Shown piece by piece: positions 34,288-42,683 of a stretch of 64,000 bases of DNA. Source of the stretch: Mesorhizobium sp. ES1-4. Lineage in GTDB: Bacteria > Pseudomonadota > Alphaproteobacteria > Rhizobiales > Rhizobiaceae. The stretch's first letter is position 1, and every line of letters starts with the position of its first letter. The notes under the pieces were generated by a model, which saw nothing but the letters and a program-made list of their open reading frames with translations, was not told the origin of the DNA and did no database searches. Position numbers and translations under genes: made by a program. Location: positions 1-64,000 of the forward strand of contig NZ_JAIUGV010000014.1 of assembly GCF_020164745.1 (NCBI RefSeq), given 5' to 3'.

Positions 34288-36533
34288 ATCAGATCTCCTG
34301 CCGGGTACCGCTCATCGACGGTGTGGAAAAGGTTACCGGTGCGCTGCGCTTCACGGCGGATATGAACCTCGATGGGTTGCTGCATTGCGGACTGCTTTTC
34401 AGTCCGCGTGCTCACGCCCGGGTCGCCTATGTGAATGCTCACGCTGCGCTGGCGGTCGAAGGGGTACGAGCTGTTTTCTGGCACGAAAATACACCGGCGC
34501 ACCATTACAATAGTTCGATCTGGTTTGCGGGGCAGGACGCGTTGAAGGACGAGCGTATGTTCGCGCCCGTGGCGCGCCATATAGGCGACCGGGTTGCGGC
34601 GGTGGTGGCGGACACGGAGGAGATAGCTCGCCATGCGGCACGTCTGATCGCGGTGGAGTACGTTGATCTCCCTCCTATATTTGCTCCAGAAGCCGCACTG
34701 ACACATGCCGGGCACGCCTTGCGAGAGGACGACATCCCCACTTTCAGGAACCCTGTCGCCGATGAGGTCTTCATACACGGCAATCCGGAGGCTGGATTTG
34801 CCGCGGCCGATCTGATCGTTGAAGCGCGCATCACAACTCCGCGCAGCCACCACTGTGCCATAGAGACTCATGCCTGCATCGCCAGACCTGAACCTGACGG
34901 TCGTATCCTGGTTCTTTCCCCATGCCAGAGCGTCTTTGCCGTGCAGGCAGTCGTCGCGCAGGCACTGAACTTGCCGCAAGAGAAGATAAGGGTGATGAAG
35001 ACCCCCATCGGCGGCTCCTTCGGCGGCAAGGCTGAGCCGATCCTTGATCCCTTGTGCGCCTTCTTTGCGCTGACTCTTCGGCGACCGGTCGTGATCCGCT
35101 ACAACCGCCATGAGACCTTTACGGCAACCCGCACGCGGTCAAGCGTGACAGGCCGGATGCGGATCGGGCTCAGCTCGGACGGTCGAATCCTTGCACGTGA
35201 CACAGAAACGCTGGTGGATGTTGGTGCCTACTGCACTGGAGGCAACTACCTGCCGAGTTCGATGCTCCAACGGCTCGTCCGGCTATATGACGTCCCGGCC
35301 GAGCGCTACCGTGGACGTGCTGTCTATACGAATACAACTCCTTCGGGTGCGTTTCGCGGTTACGGCTCGCCGCAAATACATACGGTAGCCGAGATTACGC
35401 TGGATATTGCCGCGAGGCGGCTGAGAATGGATCCAGTAATCCTGCGGCTGAGAAATCTCGTTGGCCCTGGCGCGATCGAACCCCTGCAGGGACTTGACGT
35501 CGGAAACGCCCGCGGGCGGGACTGCCTGATGCGCGGAGCTGCTGCATTCGACTGGAGCGCACGCTGGCAGATTGGCACCGGCGCCGGAAGATGGCGCCGC
35601 GGAGTGGGCGTCGCCGCTGCCACTCACATCAACGGCTGTTATCCGGGCTTTCATGAGGAGACTACTGCTACGTTGCGGCTTCTGCCCAGGGGGCGAGCCG
35701 AGCTCGTCTGCGCTCTGCATGATCTCGGTTGCGGCGCCGACACGACACTTGCACAGATCGCCGGCGAGACGCTGGGCCTGCGGGCTTGCGACATCGTCAT
35801 CGTACCGGCCGATACCGATACCTGCCCCTATGACCTTGGCACGCGGGCAAGTCGCATGACGTATATCTGCGGCGAAGCTATCCGACGGGCAGGAACCGTT
35901 CTCGCGGCGGCCATCCGGACGGCAGCAGGGCTGGAATTGAATGCCGAAGCGGGCGACTTGCGACTTGCGGCGGGCGCGGCATGCCGTCCGGACGGCTCAG
36001 GTCTTACGCTCGCTGAGCTTGCCGGTCGCCTTTTCGCGCGCGGGGCGGACTTGCCCGCGGCAACTGAAACCTATCGTGCCCAAGCCAATCCGGGCTCATA
36101 TGCGGCGCATTTTGCGGAAGTAGAAGTCGACACACTCACCGGACGAGTGCGCGTGACGGACTATCTCGCGGTTCACGACGTCGGCCGCGCGATCAACCCA
36201 ATGCTCGTAGAGGGGCAAATCCATGGAGGAATCCAGATCGGTGTCGGATATGCCCTTTACGAGGATGTTGCTATCGACCCGCTCACTGGCCGGATGCGTG
36301 GCGACAGCTTCAGCCGCTATACCTTGGCCAATGCCTCCGTGATGCCGCCGATGCGTGTCCTGCTGATCGAAGAGGGTGAGCCGACCGGTCCGTTCGGCGC
36401 CAAGGCCGTGGGTGAGATCGCGACAATTCCGGTTGCTGCGGCGGTAGTCAATGCTGTCAACAATGCACTTGGCACCGAACTTACTCATTTGCCAGTAACC
36501 CCCGAACGTGTGCTCGCCGCTATGAACTTATGA
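34284..36533 (+). CDS. Molybdenum hydroxylase, molybdopterin-binding subunit
   Basis: The 749-residue large subunit has the XdhA/CoxL fold: HCAIETHACIARPEPDGRI, GGSFGGKAEPILDP, AFRGYGSPQIHT, and near the end GPFGAKAVGEIATIPVA, where the Glu in GEIA is the catalytic base. The AYRCSFR loop of true form I CO dehydrogenase is absent, so this is not a CO oxidiser of that type. Possible substrates are purines, aldehydes or aromatic rings. These enzymes hydroxylate with water, not O2. The converging mog and ubiVUT genes are adjacent. Confidence 0.92.
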   Translation: MNQISCRVPLIDGVEKVTGALRFTADMNLDGLLHCGLLFSPRAHARVAYVNAHAALAVEGVRAVFWHENTPAHHYNSSIWFAGQDALKDERMFAPVARHIGDRVAAVVADTEEIARHAARLIAVEYVDLPPIFAPEAALTHAGHALREDDIPTFRNPVADEVFIHGNPEAGFAAADLIVEARITTPRSHHCAIETHACIARPEPDGRILVLSPCQSVFAVQAVVAQALNLPQEKIRVMKTPIGGSFGGKAEPILDPLCAFFALTLRRPVVIRYNRHETFTATRTRSSVTGRMRIGLSSDGRILARDTETLVDVGAYCTGGNYLPSSMLQRLVRLYDVPAERYRGRAVYTNTTPSGAFRGYGSPQIHTVAEITLDIAARRLRMDPVILRLRNLVGPGAIEPLQGLDVGNARGRDCLMRGAAAFDWSARWQIGTGAGRWRRGVGVAAATHINGCYPGFHEETTATLRLLPRGRAELVCALHDLGCGADTTLAQIAGETLGLRACDIVIVPADTDTCPYDLGTRASRMTYICGEAIRRAGTVLAAAIRTAAGLELNAEAGDLRLAAGAACRPDGSGLTLAELAGRLFARGADLPAATETYRAQANPGSYAAHFAEVEVDTLTGRVRVTDYLAVHDVGRAINPMLVEGQIHGGIQIGVGYALYEDVAIDPLTGRMRGDSFSRYTLANASVMPPMRVLLIEEGEPTGPFGAKAVGEIATIPVAAAVVNAVNNALGTELTHLPVTPERVLAAMNL

Positions 36534-36608
36534 AAATCCATACTCGCGATCATTTGAACGGTGATGGTACGACGACTGGTCAGCATACGCGCCATCCTTT
36601 GCAAGTCG

Positions 36609-37115
36609 TTATTCAAACATTGCTGGATCTACAATGATCGAACCGGCGCCGATCAGCTCGAGACAGTACGGTACGGCAGGAAAGACCGCGTTCAGGCACA
36701 CATCGATTGAGGTTGGCTTACCTGGCAGATTTATGATCAGTGAACGGCCGCGCACTCCAGCGGTCTGACGCGAAAGGATTGCCGTGCGCACATACTGCAA
36801 GCTGGCCTGCCTCATGAGTTCTCCAAAACCGAGAAGCTCCTTGGTGACGACTTGCTGCATGGCTTCGGGAGTGAGATCTCGGGGAGAAGGTCCGGTTCCT
36901 CCCGTTGTAAGGACCAGATCGACCCCGCGCTGATCGCAAAGCTCGACGAGCACATCCCGGACGCTCTCCAGTCCGTCAGGGACAATGTGGCGGATGAAAT
37001 CACAGGGTGTTGCCAAGACGCGGCGAAGCCAACGCTCTATGGCGGGTCCGCCAAGATCTTCGTAGTCGCCGCGGCTTGAGCGGTCCGACACCGTGACGAT
37101 TGCGATCTGGGTCAT
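36609..37115 (-). CDS. mog: Molybdopterin adenylyltransferase (MogA/MoaB type)
   Basis: The 168-residue protein activates molybdopterin by adenylation before molybdenum insertion. Motifs seen: VTVSDRSSRGDYEDLGG, DLVLTTGGTGPSPRDLTPEA (substrate loop) and LPGKPTSIDVCL. It is last in the minus-strand series DUF6455-ubiT-ubiU-ubiV-mog, and it serves the same cofactor as the adjacent molybdenum hydroxylase and the nitrate reductase. Confidence 0.9.
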   Translation of the reverse strand: MTQIAIVTVSDRSSRGDYEDLGGPAIERWLRRVLATPCDFIRHIVPDGLESVRDVLVELCDQRGVDLVLTTGGTGPSPRDLTPEAMQQVVTKELLGFGELMRQASLQYVRTAILSRQTAGVRGRSLIINLPGKPTSIDVCLNAVFPAVPYCLELIGAGSIIVDPAMFE

Positions 37116-37135
37116 TTATTGTTCGATGTCCGTCT

Positions 37136-38035
37136 TCAGATTGAAGCGGTTGCTTGCCATCCTGGCCTGGCATGGAAGTAGCCATCGACCAGCGTGCCGG
37201 GCAGATCGAGGCACGAAAGTATAAATAGGGCATCCTTGGGATGCTCCCTCCCGTCGGCAAGCGCTCTATAGGTCTTCGCTAACTCGACCATGTCGCACGT
37301 GTGCGGAGACAGGCGGATACGCCGGACGCCTCTGGAGGTAAGATCCGCGGGTGCCGGGCAGAAGGCCTGCACCTGGTTGGAGAGCGTCTGCACGCCATTG
37401 ATCGCGAGGAACTGCTGGTCGTCGAGCGTGTCTACGGCAAGACCATCCGGGTCTCGTTCGCAGGTAAACTGGCAGGAATCCTTGTGAAGGCCGTGGATGC
37501 GCGCGTGATAGCATCGGCCGGAAAGCGCGAGCGGCAGCCGGCCAAAGGCGAAGATCTCGAACTCCGCATCGGGGCACGAGCGGGCCAGGTCGCCAATGGC
37601 GGCAAGCGACAATTCCACAGGCGGGCATATCGTTGTGGCACCGCGCTGGATCAGGAATTGTGCGGAAGCCTCATTATAGACGTTCAGGAACGGGCCGCTA
37701 ACGAACGGCATGCCGGCGCGCGACGGCAGGGCAGTGACATCGTTGATTTCGATTAGCCTCTCGTCGGCGCAAAGCTCTTCAATGCTTTTGCGTTCCCGGA
37801 CGGTCGCTGGCGCCGCCAGCGTGGACAGCACCACTTCCTTTCCCGCACGCTCCAGCCGCTCGATGATCTCGGGCCATGCGGGATCTGAAAACGGCATCCG
37901 CTTTCCGCAGACGACTTCACCGACGTGAACCCGGTCGATCGGAGCCTCGTCAGCTATCCTGCGGTAGAAATCCAAGAGGCGGTCAGGCGACCAATGGAAG
38001 AAGACGGGCCCAAGCGTCAACGCGATTCCAGACAC
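37136..38035 (-). CDS. ubiV: UbiV, O2-independent ubiquinone hydroxylation protein
   Basis: UbiV is a U32-peptidase-like [4Fe-4S] protein that, with UbiU, hydroxylates the ubiquinone ring under anaerobiosis. The 299-residue product from the GTG at 38035 has GPVFFHW, VHVGEVVCGKRMPF, EINDVTAL, FAFGRLPLALSGRCYHARIHG and KDSCQFTC; the cysteines in VVCGKR, GRCYH and SCQFTC are the likely cluster ligands. GGAG precedes the GTG, which lies four bases after the ubiU stop. The longer frame to 38149 has no support. Confidence 0.9.
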   Translation of the reverse strand: MSGIALTLGPVFFHWSPDRLLDFYRRIADEAPIDRVHVGEVVCGKRMPFSDPAWPEIIERLERAGKEVVLSTLAAPATVRERKSIEELCADERLIEINDVTALPSRAGMPFVSGPFLNVYNEASAQFLIQRGATTICPPVELSLAAIGDLARSCPDAEFEIFAFGRLPLALSGRCYHARIHGLHKDSCQFTCERDPDGLAVDTLDDQQFLAINGVQTLSNQVQAFCPAPADLTSRGVRRIRLSPHTCDMVELAKTYRALADGREHPKDALFILSCLDLPGTLVDGYFHARPGWQATASI

Positions 38036-38039
38036 GGTG

Positions 38040-39038
38040 CTATCTCCACTTCTTGCTGTACGCTCCTGCCGTCTGCCGGGAACCTTCCGACTGGCCAGCA
38101 AGAATCCGATCGATCTCGATCGCGTCGCCACCTTGCTCGACGGCGTCAACGGCTTTTCGGAAGGCGCGGACCACTTCCGTCACGTAACCTTTGCCACGCT
38201 GGCGTCCTTCGATCTTCAAGGCGGTTACGCCGGCGGCTTTCAGCCCGGCAATCATCCCGCCGGCGTTCAGGCTGACGGGGTCCTCGAACAAGTAGGAGGT
38301 CTTGTCGCCGGCCTTGAATTTGCCCTTGCACAATGTGGGGTAGCCCACTGGCTCGCCAGGCTCGTACCGATCGATCGTGAACCCTGAAAGCCGTGCCGCC
38401 GTGCTGCTCGGTTCGTCGTCGTAGCTAACCATTTCGGGTGGGGAGCAGACACCATTCAGATTTGGCGATTTTCCCGTGGCGTATGAAGAGAGGTAGCAGC
38501 GGCCTTCGATCATCACGCAAAGGCCGCCGAACACGAATGCCTCCGTCTCTACGTCGATCGCACGGTTGAGCGCGGCGATCTCCTGGACCGAAAGCACCCG
38601 CGGCAGCACGACGCGACGGACGCCGAAACTGGTCGCATAGAATCCGATTGCTTCCGGCGTCGCGGCCGCTGCCTGTACGGAGAGATGAAGACGAACTTGC
38701 TTATGGTTTTTCGCGACGTGATCGAGGACGGCGATGTCCGCCGCGATGATCGCGTTGGCGCCGCATTCGGCCGCCATGTCCGCGGCCCTCTTCCACAGGA
38801 CGACATCATTGACCCGCGCGAAGGTGTTGATAGCGACCAGAACCTTGCTGCCGTGGTCATGCGCGAAGCGGACGCCCTCGGCCAGTTCTTCCCCAGAGAA
38901 GTTGAGTCCCGGGAAATTCCGGGCATTCGTTTCGTCGCGAAATCCGCAATAGACTGCGTCCGCGCCTGCCTGGACGGCTGCCCTCAACGTAGCGGGGGTT
39001 CCGGCCGGGCAGACAAGTTCCATGCGTCCGCTTGTCAT
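38040..39038 (-). CDS. ubiU: UbiU, O2-independent ubiquinone hydroxylation protein
   Basis: Partner of UbiV. The 332-residue protein has the U32 start MELVCPAGTPATLRAAVQAGADAVYCG, LHLSVQAAAATPEAI, RVVLPRVLSVQEIAAL, FVFGGLCVMIEGRCYLSSYATG and NLNGVCSPPEM, with the Cys residues that hold a [4Fe-4S] cluster, then LKIEGRQRGKGYVTEVV. It overlaps ubiT by four bases. Confidence 0.93.
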   Translation of the reverse strand: MTSGRMELVCPAGTPATLRAAVQAGADAVYCGFRDETNARNFPGLNFSGEELAEGVRFAHDHGSKVLVAINTFARVNDVVLWKRAADMAAECGANAIIAADIAVLDHVAKNHKQVRLHLSVQAAAATPEAIGFYATSFGVRRVVLPRVLSVQEIAALNRAIDVETEAFVFGGLCVMIEGRCYLSSYATGKSPNLNGVCSPPEMVSYDDEPSSTAARLSGFTIDRYEPGEPVGYPTLCKGKFKAGDKTSYLFEDPVSLNAGGMIAGLKAAGVTALKIEGRQRGKGYVTEVVRAFRKAVDAVEQGGDAIEIDRILAGQSEGSRQTAGAYSKKWR

Positions 39039-39604
39039 GCCTCTGGTGCCTTGCGTCTGGAGTTAGGATCGGCCAATTGGCGCGCAATACCCAGCGCGCC
39101 GAGAATTCCCGTATCGACAAGACGAGCCAGCGCGCCGCGCAAGCCGAGCAGATCCGCCGGGCGAAGCTCGGCATCCTCGATCGTGTTCCTCAGTGCGAGC
39201 ACCGCCTCCGTGCGGCCGCTGATCGAGATGATCCGGCTGAAGAAAAGCGCGTCGCCATCGAGCGTGCCGTCGAGCAGGCTCAACAGTGTCAGAATAGGTC
39301 CCCTGATCTGGACGCTTGACGTCGCGGTCTCGCTTTTCCGCACGACACGCACGATTGAGCGCTCTCCGTCCGGCACGACGGTAAATGCGAAGGCGAGGTC
39401 AATCGGGTCGATGAAATAGCAAGCCGAACGGTGTTCGCCCAGTCGCTCGAACAGTCGAGGTTCCCGCCCAGCCAGGGAGCGCAAGGACAGCGTTAGCAGG
39501 GGCCCAAGTGGCACCCCGGCGATGACCGGGAAAAGAAGGCGAAAGACAGCTGGCAATTTTGCATCGGTGTTTCCCGGGACCATTTGCACGTTTTGGCCGA
39601 TCAA
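39035..39604 (-). CDS. ubiT: UbiT, SCP2-domain lipid-binding partner of UbiUV
   Basis: UbiT is the SCP2/sterol-carrier-like accessory protein of anaerobic ubiquinone synthesis. The 189-residue product has LPAVFRLLFPVIAGVPLGPLLTLSLRSL, LFERLGEHRSACYFIDPIDLAFAFTVVPDG and SSVQIRGPILTLLSLLDGTLDGDALFFSRIISISGRTE, the hydrophobic-pocket core. The frame opens with TTG at 39604 overlapping the previous stop; an ATG at 39583 is the alternative start. A broken copy lies at 26.1 kb. Confidence 0.88.
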   Translation of the reverse strand: MIGQNVQMVPGNTDAKLPAVFRLLFPVIAGVPLGPLLTLSLRSLAGREPRLFERLGEHRSACYFIDPIDLAFAFTVVPDGERSIVRVVRKSETATSSVQIRGPILTLLSLLDGTLDGDALFFSRIISISGRTEAVLALRNTIEDAELRPADLLGLRGALARLVDTGILGALGIARQLADPNSRRKAPEA

Positions 39605-40044
39605 GAGGATTTTGCGGCGGAAAGGGTGCTGTGCCCTTCGCCGAGCAGTTCTGCAAAATTATCTCTATTGGGACAGAAATCCTGATAGTGGCTTTCGAAA
39701 TCGAAGGCAGCCATGTGACTGTGACACTGGCGGCGGTGCGGGCAGGTGATGCAGGTCCGTGACATGAAGCGATTGCGAGCCATTTTCCGCGACTCGAACC
39801 TGTCCGGATCGATGCCGATCGAAAGCATCGCCAAAGACAGCACGTCTTCCGACGCATAAGGCAGCCGCATGGCGTCGTCGAAATCGCTTCGCGTCAAGCC
39901 GATGTTGTCCAGGATGCCTGTGCATTCATCCGCCCCGAGCGCCAAAAATTCCCTTCTTGTCGCTCTGCTCCGACGACGGTCCGCGAGAAGGGCAATTGCG
40001 GATTGCAGGGCTCCGACGGTGTCACCGATGAGGCTGCCAGCCAT
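39601..40044 (-). CDS. DUF6455 family protein beside ubiT
   Basis: The 147-residue product has a helical N-terminal part (RREFLALGADECTGILDNIGL) and the DUF6455 Cys block CITCPHRRQCHSH followed by YQDFCPNRDNFAEL. The cysteines could bind a metal or cluster. It is the first gene of the minus-strand ubi series, with AGAGGA before the ATG, and overlaps ubiT. The same family member in the degraded ubi copy points to a real functional link with ubiquinone synthesis (inference). Confidence 0.78.
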   Translation of the reverse strand: MAGSLIGDTVGALQSAIALLADRRRSRATRREFLALGADECTGILDNIGLTRSDFDDAMRLPYASEDVLSLAMLSIGIDPDRFESRKMARNRFMSRTCITCPHRRQCHSHMAAFDFESHYQDFCPNRDNFAELLGEGHSTLSAAKSS

Positions 40045-40160
40045 GTGAAATCCTCTCTTGCCTGATGCCGCCGATGATGTCCGCCCTCCTTCGACATCGA
40101 AGGGCGACCGGCTTGCATAGAACCGTTGTTTGGAAAATAGCGCGGACGGATCGATCCCTC

Positions 40161-40176
40161 TTTGCGCTAGCGCAAA
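40161..40176. promoter_or_regulatory. Perfect NnrR/FNR-type palindrome between ubi operons
   Basis: TTTGCGCTAGCGCAAA is a perfect 16-base palindrome. It is centred about 72 bp before ubiD (plus) and 124 bp before the DUF6455-ubiTUV-mog series (minus). Confidence 0.75.
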
Positions 40177-40240
40177 GTTCTTCGTCAGCGCTCATGGCAG
40201 AATTCACAGGGCCGACGGACCGGTCGAGCCGGATTTCGCC

Positions 40241-41749
40241 ATGCATCAGCGTTGCCTCCCTTCGTTTTCAAATCTCGGTTCGTTCCTTTCGTACCTCGAT
40301 CGGAACGGGCAACTACAGGAAGTTGGGGTCCCTGTTTCGACACGGCTCGAATTGACCGAGATACACAGGCGGGTGATTGCCTCGAAGGGCCCGGTGCTGC
40401 GCCTGACCACGCCCATCGACGACCGTGGCGTCAGGTCGCCCCTTCCTGTCGTCGCAAATCTCTTCGGCACCCGGGAACGCGTCGCTTGGGCCCTTGGCAC
40501 CGACCTTCACGGACTGGAGACCCTCGGCGCACTCCTTGCGTGGATGAGGTCGCCTCAGGCCCCACAGAACCTTCGTCAAGCCCGACAGATGCTGCCCGCC
40601 GCGCGCGGCGCACTCGTCGCGCGGCCGAAGATCGTCTACCCGCCCGGAGAGTGGCGGGATGCCGATCCGGATTTTTCACTTCTTCCCGTCCAGACTTGTT
40701 GGCCAGGAGACGCCGGCCCCTTGATAACGTGGCCCGTGGTTATCACTCGCCCACCTGGCGAGGACGATCCGAGCACATACAATCTGGGCGTATATCGCAT
40801 GCAGGTGCTTGCTCGTGATCGCGCCATCATACGATGGCTGCCCATGCGAGGTGGCGCCGCCCACCATCGCATGTGGCAGGCGCGGGGCCTTGAGATGCCG
40901 GTGGCTGTTATCATCGGGGCGGACCCAGCCACGTTGATCGCGTCGGTGATGCCGGCGCCCGAAGGCGTGTCGGAGCTGGCGCTGTCTGGGATGATCAACA
41001 ACCGCCGAGTCGGATTGGCGCCGTGCAAGAGCATCATGCTTCACGCGCCAACCAGTGCGGAAATCGTGCTTGAAGGTGTCGTCTCTCCAACAGAAACGGC
41101 GTTGGAGGGACCCTTCGGCGACCACACCGGATATTACAACGCGCCAGAACGATACCCCGTATTCAACCTCAAGCGCGTTCGCGTCCGTGACGGGGCAAAT
41201 TACCTGACCACCTTCACCGGGCGCGCACCCGACGAGCCCTCGGTCCTCGGCGACGCGTTGCTTGACGTGTACAAGCCGCTGTTGCGCCAGCAGATACCCG
41301 AGATTGTCGACGTGTGGCTTCCACCGGAAGCCTGCTCTTACAGGATTGCCGTTATCTCGATCGCCAAGAAATATGCCGGACAGGCCAGGCGCGTGATGAT
41401 GGGGTTCTGGTCCCTGCTGCCGCAGTTCTCGATGACCAAGATGATCGTCGTGGTGGATGACGACATCGACATTCGATCATGGCCGGACGTGATGTGGGCG
41501 GTTGCCACCCGCATGGATCCCTCGCGCGATCTGATGCAGGTGGATCGGACCCCTATCGACCAGCTCGACTTCGCGTCGCCGCTCGAAGGACTTGGGGGAA
41601 AGGTCGGGTTCGACGCAACGCGCAAGATCGGATCCGAGACCTCTCGCGAATGGGGAGAGGAGCTGAAGATGTCAGCGCACATTGAGGAGCAGGTATCACA
41701 GCGATGGAACGAGATTTTTTCGCAAACGACCGCCCAGGTGCAAGAATGA
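40241..41749 (+). CDS. ubiD: UbiD-family prenyl-FMN decarboxylase
   Basis: UbiD decarboxylates 4-hydroxy-3-polyprenylbenzoate in ubiquinone synthesis using prenylated FMN. The 502-residue protein (E. coli UbiD is about 497) contains LELTEIHRRVI, GLEMPVAVIIGADPATLIASVMPAPEGVSEL, EIVLEGVVSPTETALEGPFGDHTGYY and KYAGQARRVMMGFWSLLPQFSMTKMIVVVDDDIDI. The ATG at 40241 is chosen because similarity to the degraded copy starts here and the longer frame covers the operator. It overlaps ubiX by four bases. A related aromatic-acid decarboxylase cannot be excluded. Confidence 0.88.
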   Translation: MHQRCLPSFSNLGSFLSYLDRNGQLQEVGVPVSTRLELTEIHRRVIASKGPVLRLTTPIDDRGVRSPLPVVANLFGTRERVAWALGTDLHGLETLGALLAWMRSPQAPQNLRQARQMLPAARGALVARPKIVYPPGEWRDADPDFSLLPVQTCWPGDAGPLITWPVVITRPPGEDDPSTYNLGVYRMQVLARDRAIIRWLPMRGGAAHHRMWQARGLEMPVAVIIGADPATLIASVMPAPEGVSELALSGMINNRRVGLAPCKSIMLHAPTSAEIVLEGVVSPTETALEGPFGDHTGYYNAPERYPVFNLKRVRVRDGANYLTTFTGRAPDEPSVLGDALLDVYKPLLRQQIPEIVDVWLPPEACSYRIAVISIAKKYAGQARRVMMGFWSLLPQFSMTKMIVVVDDDIDIRSWPDVMWAVATRMDPSRDLMQVDRTPIDQLDFASPLEGLGGKVGFDATRKIGSETSREWGEELKMSAHIEEQVSQRWNEIFSQTTAQVQE

Positions 41750-42330
41750 CCAAACGCTTGATTGTCGGTGTCACTGGTGCATCCGGCTCCGTGCTCGCAC
41801 TAGAGACCATCCGTCAGTTGGTCAGGGCCGGGGTTGAGACGCATCTCGTCGCCTCGAAGGGTGCGCGCATGACAATCGCTCATGAACTGGGCACCGACGG
41901 CCTTGCCCAACTGACCTCTGCCGCCAACCACGCATATTCCTATCAGGATCTGGCTGCGCCCATTGCCAGTGGCTCTTTCAGAACTGATGGCATGATCGTC
42001 GTTCCCTGTTCGATGCGGACCTTGGCGGCCATGGCGCACGGTTTGGGCGACAACCTTGTCACCAGGGCCGCCGACGTCGTCCTGAAGGAAAAGCGCCGGT
42101 TGGTCATCGTGCCGCGCGAGGCGCCGCTGCATGAAGGGCACCTTGACGCGATGCTCCGGCTGGCGCGGATGGGGGCGATCATCGCGCCGCCAGTGCCGCC
42201 ATTCTATGTCAAGCTGGCCTCGATTGAGGAAATGGTGGTCGAGATGGCTGCCCGGCTGGTCAGCTGGGCCGGCGTGGACCCAGGCAACAAGCTGACGCGT
42301 TGGGGCGAACAGAAAGTCGCCGTCGCGTGA
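41746..42330 (+). CDS. ubiX: UbiX, flavin prenyltransferase
   Basis: UbiX makes the prenylated FMN cofactor of UbiD. The 194-residue product has the flavodoxin-like start LIVGVTGASGSVLALETIRQL, DGMIVVPCSMRTLAAMAHGLGDNLVTRAADVVLKE, RLVIVPREAPLHEGHLDAMLRLARMG and PPVPPFYVKLASIEEMV. I start at the ATG overlapping the ubiD stop (ATGA), not the longer frame at 41704. Confidence 0.93.
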   Translation: MTKRLIVGVTGASGSVLALETIRQLVRAGVETHLVASKGARMTIAHELGTDGLAQLTSAANHAYSYQDLAAPIASGSFRTDGMIVVPCSMRTLAAMAHGLGDNLVTRAADVVLKEKRRLVIVPREAPLHEGHLDAMLRLARMGAIIAPPVPPFYVKLASIEEMVVEMAARLVSWAGVDPGNKLTRWGEQKVAVA

Positions 42331-42367
42331 TCGTCCTGATGGATTTGCTCACCGGGCAAGGATTGCA

Positions 42368-42622
42368 ATGAACTTCCAGACGTCGAAAGGCGCGACGTAT
42401 GACGTGCGGAGACTTCCACCTGAAAGGAAGCAGTCCGCCGTCTTGTCAATGTTCGACGGACTCAATCCCGGTCAAACATTCGTGGTCGTTCTCGATTTCG
42501 ATCCCGATAAACTCAGGCGTCAGTTCGAGGCGTTCTTTGCCGGCGAGCACATTTGGGTTTGCCTTAGATCGGGGCCACCAGATTGGCTGATCGAGATAGG
42601 AAGACCAGAATCGGCGCGGTAA
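42368..42622 (+). CDS. DUF2249 family protein after ubiX
   Basis: The 84-residue product has the single-domain DUF2249 outline: YDVRRLPPERKQSAVLSMFDGLNPGQTFVVVLDFDPDKLRRQFEAFFAGEHIWVCLRSGPPDWLIEIGR. The conserved NDHDP is replaced by LDFDP, so the usual His is missing. Another DUF2249 gene or remnant follows or precedes each NO-related block in this window. It probably shares the ubiDX transcript, 37 bases after ubiX. Confidence 0.75.
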   Translation: MNFQTSKGATYDVRRLPPERKQSAVLSMFDGLNPGQTFVVVLDFDPDKLRRQFEAFFAGEHIWVCLRSGPPDWLIEIGRPESAR

Positions 42623-42683
42623 TGTCGAACCCAACTAAATGAGATAGCATACGTCGGTCAAACTGATCTGGTCACTTCAAGGC

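Noticed and set aside
34284..36533. Reading the molybdenum hydroxylase as aerobic CO dehydrogenase
   Set aside because: The AYRCSFR active-site loop of form I CoxL is absent; AFRGYGSPQ stands in its place.
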